Source: Branchiostoma floridae (taxonomy: Eukaryota > Chordata > Leptocardii > Amphioxiformes > Branchiostomatidae). Taken from it: DNA of 64,000 nucleotides. Of the stretch, positions 12,856 through 22,726 are shown piece after piece. The notes beneath the pieces are model-generated. The model saw nothing but the letters and a program-made list of their open reading frames with translations, was not told the origin of the DNA and ran no database searches. The DNA lies in the NCBI RefSeq assembly GCF_000003815.2, contig NC_049992.1, positions 7,844,353 through 7,908,352 of the forward strand, in the 5' to 3' direction. How positions within the stretch are numbered: the first letter of the stretch is position 1; each line of letters opens with the position of its first letter. Position numbers and translations under genes: made by a program.

Positions 12856-13124
12856 CAGCGAAAATGGATGTGGCGACACTGGCATTTGTGACGCAATTAA
12901 AGACGTATTATATACAGGGTCATGTGCATGGGTCATAATGTCCCGATTTTTGTATCTTTTTGGCAAATTTTCAACATCCTGGCAGAATGTCAGCGAAAAT
13001 GGATGTGGCGACACTGGTATTTGTGACGCAATTAAAGACGTATTATATACAGGGTCATGTGTGTGGGTCATAATGTCCTGATTTTGTATCTTTTTGGCAA
13101 ATTTTCAACATCCTGGCAGAACGT
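12856..13124 (+). repeat. Two-copy tandem duplication, 135 bp unit
   Basis: Copy 1 is 12856-12990 and copy 2 is 12991-13124; they differ at only a handful of positions and one single-base deletion. Because 135 is a multiple of three, an open frame runs through most of both copies, but it has no start, splice or domain support. Confidence 0.9.
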
Positions 13125-13894
13125 CAACATCTCAATATCCTGGCACTTCTTAAAGGGTTTAATAAATGTCAAGAGGATGCCTTGGCCTGTCGAAGGCTGA
13201 GCCAGTTCAATTTCCCGTTTTAAGGACACCTGCAGAGTGTTTTCCAAGGATAGGTCAGGGAGCAATCATTTCTTTGCACGACACAGGAAGACGTTACCTA
13301 GCAGTGTTCTAGCTAGGCATAATTTTTTTTCAGTCCTTTCGGTATGGCAGAAAATCCTATCACATGCCAAAGGTGAGTCGCCGGTCACTAGTGGGCGTTA
13401 GAAATAATCTAAATGGGCTTCGCTGTAAACTTCCGCTGATTTTGTGGAGATCCTTCATATTCATATCGACTTTAGAATTCTAAAGGTATCTAGAATCACA
13501 AAACATCATTTGAAGCAGAACTTTCATATTTGTACTTTCCAACAGACAAAAATGTGTCTATTTCAACACAAAATGCTTGTGCGACACAGTTAAAGTGCTT
13601 TCAATTTCTAAAAGTATCTTGAATCACAAAACACTCCTTGATGCAGAATTTCTGCACTGTCCTCACAAGCCCTCCTCCATCTGAACTAACATAAACCAGG
13701 CATTCCACTACGCTCACCCCACGCTCCGCGGCGATGCTTGTCTGCGCCTACCCATCCCTAAAGAATCCCTCCTAAATACCCTCTCCTCTGTAGGCCACAC
13801 AAATAGACTATTAATGCATGAATGAAGACCATTATTGTATGCATGGATGATATCTTAACTGGATTGACATTAACCTGAAAACTGCAAATTCTTC

Positions 13895-14015
13895 ATCTCC
13901 AAGCAGATGGAGGAAGATTGTAACGTTTTCTGAGTCTAGCTTACGACAGTCCAATTGGACCAGGGACTGGCAATCAGGAAACACTACTTTTTCACCCAAA
14001 CATCTGCTTGGAGAT
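13895..14015. mobile_element. MITE-like element, ATCTCCAAGCAGATG ends
   Basis: A 121-bp unit whose ends are perfect 15-bp inverted repeats: ATCTCCAAGCAGATG on the left and its reverse complement on the right. It has no coding capacity. Related units lie at 32117-32224 and 34739-34949, and a single terminus lies near 62388. Confidence 0.7.
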
Positions 14016-15014
14016 ACAAAGTAGATTCCATACAGGACTAGGAAAATACAAGATGCCTAGATTTAGATTTTGACAATAATGTTAGCTAAATCATGCCATT
14101 TAAACACACTGTAGGACCTGACGATTTTTCTAATTCAAATAGAGAAACAATACAAGGTAGAAAAAATGTGTACAGGCTTTGTTCAATCAGTAAAATTGAG
14201 CAAGATCTTTCATTCTTTTTTTTTTTCAAAATCACGCCATCATGAATAAAGAGCTCACCTTGTGTGACCACCAGAGCTCTCGACTCTAGTCAAAGTATGC
14301 AGCTATGCAGAAAAGTGCTATTGGGAAATGTAGACAATGTAGACCAATTGCTTGCCAAAAGGCTTCTGGCTAGTAGGTACAATTGATTACTTGTACCATT
14401 GGCAAATAATGAAATTCCAAGATCACACCAAACTTAGGCTAATACTTTACACACGAAGATATATTGTGGAACAGTTGTCCAACAGTTGTTACGGACAAGA
14501 GATGTGAAATCATAACCCAGCAACCCAACCAATTTCTCTCTTTCCAAAAAAAGCTATTCCTTTACAGAAAACTACTGCACAAAATCTTTTGTAAAAATAC
14601 ACAATAGATATTGTGTAGATTAAAAAGGCTAGCTGGTCCATAAGTTTAATCAATTATCCGTGTAATTACCTAATAATTAAATACCCAGGGTACCAGACTA
14701 GCATGTCAGCTATTCCTGTCACTCCTGTCATTTTAAGAGCAGGCCCCCAGTGGTGACAGCTGTAAGAATACACAGCCTGACCAGAACTTTGGTGAAGCTG
14801 AAAGGAACACTTGCTAGCAAATAAAAGATGCCTCTAAACCGGAGTCTTTCCCAAAAGTGTTATAATCTCTTTCTATGTCATACATGGGGTGTGGTAACAT
14901 TCCATATGGGTGTTACAGACCGGGTGATAACTTTGGTTATCACATGGGGTTCATGTTTGGGTGCACAGAGTGCGCCTTTGGCGATGACTTCAATACCAGA
15001 TTCAGTCAAGTATG

Positions 15015-15220
15015 TACAGTCCAAACTGCAAAAGGAAACCACTTATGGGACCTACATGTATAAAATCTGGTCTATGTGGAGACATTAGGTAAGTCACTAA
15101 ATGGACAGGATTCTTATCGATGCTTGTGTCAATGGAAAAATTATCTATTAGTAAGTGGTCCAATTAGTCAGGTGGTCCATATGTATAATAGAAGTGGTCA
15201 CTTGTACAGGTTGGACTGTA
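15015..15220. mobile_element. MITE-like element, TACAGTCCAA ends
   Basis: A 206-bp unit with terminal inverted repeats TACAGTCCAAACTG / TACAGTCCAACCTG (13 of 14 match). The interior contains a 'taaaatctggtctatgtgga' word that recurs near 51617, and a 'gtggtcac' word that recurs near 32398, so fragments of this family are scattered through the window. No frame is present. Confidence 0.55.
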
Positions 15221-16136
15221 AAGTTAGTCACTACTAGCATCTAAGACGTGTCTCTTTCTGGGATATTTTCTTTAAGGACAATTGGTACCTGGCTCAGACG
15301 TGGCATTTTCTTCCCTCAGTGGTAAGACTTCCACAGCCAGCCTGACCGTAGCTGTTAGGGGAGGGGGGAATCCCAAAGCCCCGAGAAGAGGAAAGAATGA
15401 GAGAGATGGGGAACAAAAAGGGTTATGGCAAATCATAATGAAATGAAACAGATATATGGAAGATAGAAATGTAAATGTATGGAAAAAATATAGCATTTTT
15501 CTGATAATGAAGCTGTGGAAATTTATTGAAGGCCATCTGAAAAAATTGCGGTGTAGCACTGATAAGTGATGGTAAATTTGAAAAAAATTGTTTGTAAGAA
15601 AAGTACGACTAAATTAGTGCAGACTGATAAAAGAATAGAATGTATACAAGTATTTTTCAGATGACCACTTGTCATATAAGATAGATAAAAAGTTTGCCAA
15701 TATTTGAATGTGCAAATTAAAATCTTAAAAAAAGAAAGATGAAACACAGAAAACTAAAAATGTGATTTTCTTACCACCAAGCATGCATAATGTATATGAC
15801 ACCAGTATTAAATGTGGCATAATGAAACTGTACAATGTAATATGCAATGTACTGAGAAACAGAGGAAATGAGCAAATGGAGTAAAATGGCCTTGGCAGCG
15901 ACATGTGAAATGTCAAAAGATACAGATAATATTGGACCCCTTGCAGTCCATTTTGTCCCCCCACCTAAATAAGGCTCCGCCCCTGGGATGTTGCCAAAAA
16001 TATGTCACGATCAAAAAAATTGAGTACAAACCGTAGACCTGCGGTCACTTTTCTTCCACATACAGTCTGTGTCCAGAAATATTTGATAAGCTGTGTGAAA
16101 AACAAATGTGCATATTGTGTCTTGACGTACAGTTAC

Positions 16137-16259
16137 CTATGCAACTCCTTCCGTCGGAGTGTAGTCGCTGCCCCTCGGGACATTCGCAGTAGAAGCCGCC
16201 CTGTCTGTTGACACACTGGTGCTGACAGCCGCCGTTGTGGATCTTACACTCGTCAACAT
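16137..16259 (-). CDS. Exon: calcium-binding EGF-like module
   Basis: A 123-bp exon with acceptor TTTTCAG (AG at 16260-16261) and donor GTAACT at 16131-16136, phase 1-1. The translation begins D-V-D-E-C and has six cysteines: C-x6-C-x3-C-x8-C-x1-C-x12-C. The C-V-N-R-Q-G-G-F-Y-C-E-C string meets the Asn-hydroxylation consensus of calcium-binding EGF modules. The exon has no start codon, so simple ORF calling misses it. It lies upstream (minus-strand sense) of the signal-peptide exon at 11.2 kb, so it belongs to an upstream EGF gene or to a longer isoform that skips that first exon. Splicing onto the 6.2 kb module would be in frame. Confidence 0.88.
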   Translation of the reverse strand: MLTSVRSTTAAVSTSVSTDRAASTANVPRGSDYTPTEGVA

Positions 16260-17861
16260 CTGAAAAGGACCAGGAGATGCAGTTATAAACAAGAAATCAA
16301 GGCCAGATACTACAGTACATCCAGGTCAAAAGATTTAAATAAAACAGAAGTTCTGTTGCAGTACCAAGGTCACATACCAGGGGGCCCAAAATTGATCTTG
16401 ACATTTGCCTTTCCAACACCTACCCACATACCAAATATCATTGTTATCCATTCAAAGGTTCTTAAGTTATGCTGACTACATACAAAAATCCGGAGCCAGA
16501 AACACACGGACAGACAGACACACAGACTTACGAAGAACTATTCGTAATATCATTCTCCATTTTTCATGGAGATAACAAGTCTTGATAACAAGGAAACGTT
16601 TAAGATGTGTGTACTTTATCTGAGAAAATATTGTATTTTTCTCTTTCACTACAGGAGTCTGAGACGAAAGCTTCAGTGTAAATCGGACCTCCCTGCTTGG
16701 TATGTGACGGACAAAGTGGCCGTACACAGCCGTGGAACACAAACACATTCTTCCCTTTGCTGGGTAAACTTACTTTTACCTCGGGTCAACAACAACAAAG
16801 CCAGGTATGTTGTCACTTACCCGACCGACGACAAGACCAATATACAAAAGAAACACTGGTCAGTGATCTCCTTTTCCAAAGGGCTGAGGAGTGGTCAGTT
16901 TGTTGTTACCAAAGTTTTTATTTCAAGTGTCATTCTCCTTTTCTGGCAACTTTCTTGAGAAATGTTTTGAGTAATTCTGGGCATTGAAATTTCACTACCC
17001 TGGAGCCTCCTTTCATGGCCTTTCCTTTCTGTTAAGAAGACAGAGTAAAAATATCATTATTCAATGTCTCATTTTTAAAATTCATGTTTGACGACATACA
17101 AAACTCCTCAGCTTTGTTTATACAGAACACAGTAGCCTTACAATACACTGTACAGCAGTAACATAGAATGGAACTTGCTTGCTTTGAGCAGCCAATCATC
17201 CATTCAATAAACGAAGCTACTTTACAATAACAGTACATTGAAGACTTGATAATTTGATTTTATATTGATGTCAAACTTTGAGCAAGACTTCAAATTTCAC
17301 AAAAAAGACATCTGAAACTTTTTTTTTTTTGTTATTTAGTTTTTGTTCAATTTTTTCTTTGTTTGATTCTCTAATGGCTGCATTATGCTTTAGAAAAAAA
17401 TGTTATGCTATAAAGTATGCAAATGCACTTGTTGACACCATGTGGTGCAATTCCACAATCTGTCACTAGATGGGGTAAGTGAGCAACCAACACCACCAGT
17501 TGCCGGCATGTGCCAAAAACTGCACAAACTTGTATCCAGTTTGGGAGCATTTGTTTATTTACCAAGAGCAAATCTGTTTGGGAGTTGTCATTTCTGGGGT
17601 GTTGGTCAAGTCTTAATGGGGGGACACTCCATCATGACTGTGTTTGTAAACTCCCAGGATGGTGTTTATGTTGGGGGCTACTGTGGAGCAACACTTGGAT
17701 GGGACTCAACCATGGTTGGACAGAGACTGATAGGAGCCTGGTACCAGTTGCTACATCGATTCTGCGATGACCTGGAAGGATTTCTATTTTCATCTCTATC
17801 TCTTAGTCTGTTTGCTTGATTGTTTGAAATATATGTCAAAAAGTATGCACAGATTTTTTTT

Positions 17862-17881
17862 GGGGGGGGGGGGGGGGGGGG
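17862..17881 (+). repeat. Poly-G run
   Basis: Twenty consecutive G residues following a T run. This is a likely length-polymorphic or error-prone site. Confidence 0.95.
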
Positions 17882-18470
17882 AGGGGATGCTACTACTGAC
17901 CACCTTAGCTTATTAAGCAGTCAAGGAATCATGATTTCAGATTGTAAGTTAGTTGGTTAGACAGTTCATTTGCAGGATATTAGTCAAAAGAAGAAGTAAC
18001 AAAATCTTGATGCATTTGTGAGAATCACTCAAATAAGCTGATTTAACTCAACAGAATATTCAAACATTTTCAAGATTTTCAAATTGAAGGAGCTTCGGGG
18101 CTTGTTCGAGGGGTCTTAATTCAGAAGAACCATCTACGTAATAAGCTGAAAGCAAGGAAGGCATTCACCCAAAATTTGGTCACCTCGCTGCAAATTACTT
18201 GAATAAGACTTTAATAAGACGAACTAAAGAAAAAAAGAAGCTGTCTGCACTGTTACAGAAAAGAGCATATTACAGGCCCTTACATGTATGTTGTCATTTT
18301 ATTGCCTCAGAATGTGTTAGTCTTTTAGTTTGGGCCGAGAAAAAAGACAAAAACAAAGTTGTCAACATGCATTACATCTACCCAGTATGTTTTCAGCAAC
18401 TTTCATTACATGCAAGGATACCAATCTAAAGAAAACACTCTCGAATACTGGAGTCACTATCCAGTACATA

Positions 18471-19809
18471 CTGTAAGTCTCTTTAGATCCGCGGCGCCTA
18501 AAATCCGCGGTTTCGGTCAAATGACCAATCCGCGCTGTCTTCAAATTCGCGGTGGACGATGTGTGGGAAAAAGAGTTAGCGACCGAGTATTTAGCGCTAG
18601 CGCAAGTTTACGCGTAATAACACGTGGGTTGAACAATTTTTTTTCGGCGAATTTACCGACAGCCGGCAAGGCAATATTAATCATTTTCGGTAGTATTTCA
18701 CTTTTGCATGGTCAGGAAAATCTCGAAAATGTTGAGACAATGTTAATTAGCGAGAAATCAAGGAGAAATTGGCAAGTTTGTGTTTAGTTCTGACGGCGGC
18801 ACGGATTGGCAAGATGGCGCCTTGGAGGTCATGTAGGGTCATCGGGAAAGTCGATTATAGTATGGGGGAAGATGCTACCTGCAGTGCAATTGTGCTCTAA
18901 TTTAACCATACAAAAATGCACAACTATTTATCACATATGTTGTATGATTAAAAATGACACATATGTAAGGAGTGTGTGATTTTTTACTTTATTCATTTGA
19001 CAAGAAAATGTGTTTGTATTTTCTTTAAAAAAAGTGTTCGCCCATGCTGCTTGGGAAATCCCAAGCGAGTCACAACAAGCTTGTTGAAGCGTCGGTTTTC
19101 GGTTGTTTAGAAGAGCCTTTCTATGGAAGTGCAAACATCGATTCAGGAATAAAAAGGTCAAATACAGGTTGGTTGACAACTGGAGCACAGAGTGAACATT
19201 TTATAGAAACTGTAGGCATGATGTTTTGGTCTTTTTCTCGGCGTCTTGATTCCAAGCCAAGCTCGCCAAGAACAAAGGAAAATGGCGATCGAGGTTTCAG
19301 ACAACTTTGTAGCTTTGCATTTTCGAATTCTGTAAATCAAACAGTGGTCATCGGCAGCTATATTTCAGTACGAACATGATGGAGTGTAAACCGAAGTTAT
19401 GTAAGAAGACATTAGCGCTGGAATAGAACTTCAAAGTGATCCGATGTTACGAGAATGCTGCGCGTGGCCTCGTAATTTTTTTTTTTTTCGGCACGCGGTA
19501 TGCGGCCGATTTTGTATTTTTCTTTACTGTTCTTTGTAAGAAGTAACTAAATAATGAAGCCAGGCATTACTTGTGTACATATGTATACTTTGAATAAAAT
19601 TTTGATGTCGTTTACATGATCGCATGTGTGTTGTTTTTGCATCTGTGACTCCTTGCTTTTATCTTACTAGTATCTCGAGGTCGGCCGTGAATTTGGGGAG
19701 GGGGGGCACATTTGCACCAAACACATCCGCGGTGAAGTAGATTCGCGGCACGAAGGTCTCCGCGAATACCGCGAATCTAAAAACAACCCGGAAATAAAGA
19801 GACTTACAG
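18471..19809. mobile_element. Non-autonomous DNA transposon, CTGTAAGTCTCTTTA ends
   Basis: A 1339-bp unit bounded by perfect 15-bp inverted repeats (CTGTAAGTCTCTTTA at the left, its complement at the right), flanked on both sides by TA, which could be the target duplication. Sub-terminal stretches are rich in tcgcgg/ccgcga words, in opposite orientation at the two ends. The interior has only short frames and no recognisable transposase, so it would depend on another element. TA targets suggest a mariner-like mechanism, but that is inference. Confidence 0.65.
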
Positions 19810-20435
19810 TATATTGAGTCACACATGTTGTAGATCTATGTCTGCTGGTTTTGGGTATTTAGTTTTGTCCCCTTGCAATGTTTGGTCGGCAGTGGGGTCC
19901 AATCTGATAAATACAGCCTGTTGACCTCCTGCCACAAACTGTAGGACTTGTTTTTGCCTACGAAAACAGAAGTGACCTACATATCCCAAACCCCTGACTC
20001 AAGCCACCCTTATGTGTAACGTTAAATGATATTTATCTTTTTTTTTTCAGGTGAAGGCCGAAATAGCCTGTTTCGGGCCCAAAACCTCATCTCTATCGTT
20101 CACCTCATCTTCCGAAGGTTTTTGGGGCCCAAAAATCAAATTTCCCCACAACTGCCGAAATGAATCTTTTTTTTCAGGTGAAGAAGATATAGCTTCTTCT
20201 ATGATTATTTAATCCCATGGTCTGTCATGTCTTAACAACATAGAATCTTTTATTGCACATTCACAAAACTGTACTGTGAAGGGGAACAATGAAAGTCTAC
20301 AAAAAAATTTGAATGTTATAAATCTAGAAATATTTGTATTGGTTATATGTTTGCAGCTTTTGTGGTGATCTCTCCAATTGTGAATACAAAAACTATCCAT
20401 AGCTTCTACAGTTATGCTAAATATGAATATCTAGA

Positions 20436-20520
20436 AACACACACACAAAACACACCACACACAGACACACACACACAAACACTAACACACACACACTAAC
20501 ACACACAAACACACACACAG
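20436..20520 (+). repeat. CA-rich microsatellite
   Basis: Interrupted (CA)n tract broken by aaac and ctaac words over about 85 bp. Confidence 0.9.
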
Positions 20521-20904
20521 AGGTAAAATCTGGTTTTTAGCTTTTGCACTGTTGTGACTGAAGTTTTGTAAACTTTGGGAGTTCAGACGGCACTTTGGAG
20601 AAGATATGAGCGTCTTAAGGCACTTGACCTCTCGGTGGCCCTTCTTATCTTTCATTGTGTATACACACACCCGCTAGTGTTTCCTTAAGGAGTGATTACG
20701 GGGTCCTTAAAGATGCGAACGACTTTCACAAGTCGTGCCCTCCTCAGGCAAAGGTCAACCAATCCAATTCACAAATTGACGACTTTTATGGAAACCAAAA
20801 AAGTAAAACTTGATCTTTGCTAATTGCAGATTACAATATGAACAAGAGTTCGGAGACCTCCATGAGATTTTAAAAAAAAAAATTCTTTCACATTCGCATA
20901 ATTC

Positions 20905-21093
20905 ATGCATGGTGATGTTAATCTTAAGCACTACCTTCACATTATGCATTTGCTTGCAAACCACCGCGAACATTTTTTTATTATGGTATTAGACTGCAGT
21001 CTATGGTGTTACCGCGAACTTAAATCCACCGCGAAAAGTCCTTTTCCCCGCTACCGCGAAATTAAATCCCCGCGAACTTAAATGCATTTACAG
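20905..21093 (-). mobile_element. Relic of a CTGTAAATGCATTTAA-ended MITE
   Basis: The right end (reverse complement CTGTAAATGCATTTAAGTTC) and the following ~100 bp match the left half of the unit at 62591-62799, in inverted orientation, and it abuts TA. It is rich in ccgcgaa words. The other end is not clear, so the copy is truncated or strongly diverged and the left coordinate is approximate. Confidence 0.5.
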
Positions 21094-21163
21094 TACTACC
21101 TCTCTACTCGAAATTCTAGTTGTGAATCTCTTCCATACAGAAAGGAGACAATCTTGAGTTTAC

Positions 21164-21286
21164 CTTCGCACGTCTTGCCGTCCTCAGCCAGCTTGTACCC
21201 AGGGCGGCACCTGCAGTAGAAGCTGCCGATGGTGTTGTAACAGCCGTCCTGACATCCTCCGTTTCGCAGTGCACACTCGTTGTCAT
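21164..21286 (-). CDS. Exon: calcium-binding EGF-like module
   Basis: A 123-bp exon with acceptor CTACAG (AG at 21287-21288) and donor GTAAAC at 21158-21163, phase 1-1. The translation starts D-D-N-E-C and has six cysteines: C-x6-C-x3-C-x8-C-x1-C-x12-C. The C-Y-N-T-I-G-S-F-Y-C-R-C string fits the calcium-binding and Asn-hydroxylation consensus. It is the most upstream EGF exon of the minus-strand series. Its intron acceptor has been partly duplicated about 110 bp upstream, and YRE-1 begins only about 450 bp further on, so this intron has been rearranged repeatedly. Confidence 0.9.
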
Positions 21287-21362
21287 CTGTAGAGACACAA
21301 CAACATTCATGAGATATGGAAAACAAAAATAACCTTCTAAAGACTCATATTTATGGTACGTT

Positions 21363-21470
21363 CAACACACTCTGTTCCTCAATGCACACTCCTTGTCATC
21401 TGTAACGACACATCAACATTCATGCAAAATGAAAAACATACCTAGAAAAGACACATTATTACTGTAGCAG
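21363..21470 (-). pseudogene. Truncated duplicate of the EGF exon 5' end
   Basis: About 105 bp resembling 21253-21360: the first ~25 bp of the EGF exon, its ACAG acceptor and the adjoining intron. In the exon frame it would read D-D-K-E-C-A-L-R-N before a divergent stretch that reaches a stop and lacks the rest of the module. It is a dead remnant of a tandem duplication of the exon-intron border. Confidence 0.65.
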
Positions 21471-21739
21471 TACACTCTATGTCACACAAAATAAAATAAA
21501 TGAAAAACATGATATTGATTAATATATAATCATTATTACTGGTAGTATCATTCATATACTGGTAAACCTGTTTGAGGTGACACAGTATTGATGACTCATT
21601 GTCATTTGCAATGACATCATGGAACAATACGACACATCTTTCTTCTCTCTAGTCCACTAAAAAGGCAATCCTTGACAAGAAGACTATGACCTACAGTTCT
21701 ATGGTTTTACATATTTCCTGCTGTTTGCGGAAATAAGTC

Positions 21740-21831
21740 CAATTAACTGCACTCTCGCTCAGGAAGGCAATAACACCTGTGTGGGCTTGGAATCAATGTA
21801 ACTTTTAATGTTCAGGAGAATGACCAACCAC
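21740..21831 (-). repeat. YRE-1 split direct repeat B2
   Basis: Outer 3' repeat of YRE-1, 92 bp, identical to 21989-22080. Its outer edge marks the element's 3' end. Confidence 0.9.
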
Positions 21832-21847
21832 GAGGTGGGTGGGGGGG

Positions 21848-21992
21848 TGCATAAAAGTTAACTCTGCGATCTACGTCCTCTCGGACTGCTTTACATGGGA
21901 GACAGGATGAATCACATGAGCCCGAGGGCATAGGTCATGGCTCATGCGCAGTAAATTATTTCATTTACGCTTTCCGCCTAAATCAACACAAT
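21848..21992 (-). repeat. YRE-1 split direct repeat A2
   Basis: Internal copy of the 5' repeat, 145 bp, matching 25461-25605 except for one a/g difference seen. It overlaps B1 by four bases (CAAT on the plus strand), the probable junction core. Confidence 0.9.
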
Positions 21993-22080
21993 TAACTGCA
22001 CTCTCGCTCAGGAAGGCAATAACACCTGTGTGGGCTTGGAATCAATGTAACTTTTAATGTTCAGGAGAATGACCAACCAC
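21989..22080 (-). repeat. YRE-1 split direct repeat B1
   Basis: Internal copy of the 3' repeat, adjoining A2. The B1-A2 block reproduces the end-to-end junction expected of a circular intermediate. Confidence 0.9.
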
Positions 22081-22726
22081 CAGGACCAAGCCCGCAGGGA
22101 ATTGCCGGGGAGGGGAGAGTGCAGTGAACGTGCTGAGTGGGTGCAGAACTGAGTAGCTAAGGAACAAGGCAGTGACGTGATACAAAACCACTGGCCACGC
22201 CCACTAACCAAGATCGTAGCACTGTCTACAGCGCTTCTAATGCATGTAAACGATTCTTTCTAAACTGAACATTAATAACCCGGCTAGGCTTGACATCGTG
22301 TAAGCAATTCAGGCCGAACATGAACAATTATAACTCAGGCTGAACCTGACATCGGGAAGCCGATATGACCCTAACTGGGACGTAATCTACGTATATCATT
22401 AACAAGTTGACGTGCCCAACTGTAGCTACATAGGCAAGACGTGGCATGTGCACTGAGGTTCGACTGCAGCTGAACAAAACACAATGCTGCTGCGGGCTGA
22501 AAGGGTGAACTAGAATCGCCTAAACCTATACTTTAACCAGTAACGTCCATATAATGGCACAACGGCTGCCTAGGCTTGCGTACAATTGCGGATACTCTCA
22601 CTCACAATAAGGTACATGAGCCGTGCTGGGCTGAACATGACTATACAATGGTACCGCACAGACTAATTCTGTGAGTATAGCTATCGAGAGTCTGCGGTAG
22701 AGTGGAGTGTGTAGAGAACTAAGTGT
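22081..22726 (-). other. YRE-1 3' untranslated region
   Basis: Non-coding part between the recombinase stop and B1. It has several short 'gctgaac'-like words but no frame or domain. Confidence 0.6.

Larger units (their letters stand above)
11731..16136. other. Intergenic or intron sequence with small repeats
   Basis: Either an intergenic gap between two EGF genes or an intron of one. It contains a two-copy tandem duplication (12856-13124), foldback elements at 13895-14015 and 15015-15220, and otherwise unique A/T-rich DNA. No exon is recognisable. Confidence 0.45.
16260..21163. other. Intron holding DNA-transposon relics
   Basis: Intron between the modules at 21.2 and 16.1 kb. It contains the 1.3-kb inverted-repeat element at 18471-19809, a relic of a related element at about 20905-21093, a CA-rich microsatellite and a poly-G run. 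No exon is recognisable. Confidence 0.5.

Noticed and set aside
14875-15063. Plus-strand frame with several Cys and Gly
   Set aside because: It overlaps the end of a MITE and contains a local hairpin. No splice sites or domain.
17442-17819. 125-codon plus-strand frame
   Set aside because: The composition looks plausible in parts, but there is no domain, the neighbouring frame is also open, and splice signals are lacking.
18359-18787. 142-codon plus-strand frame
   Set aside because: It spans the left edge of the 18471-19809 transposon and has no transposase motif.
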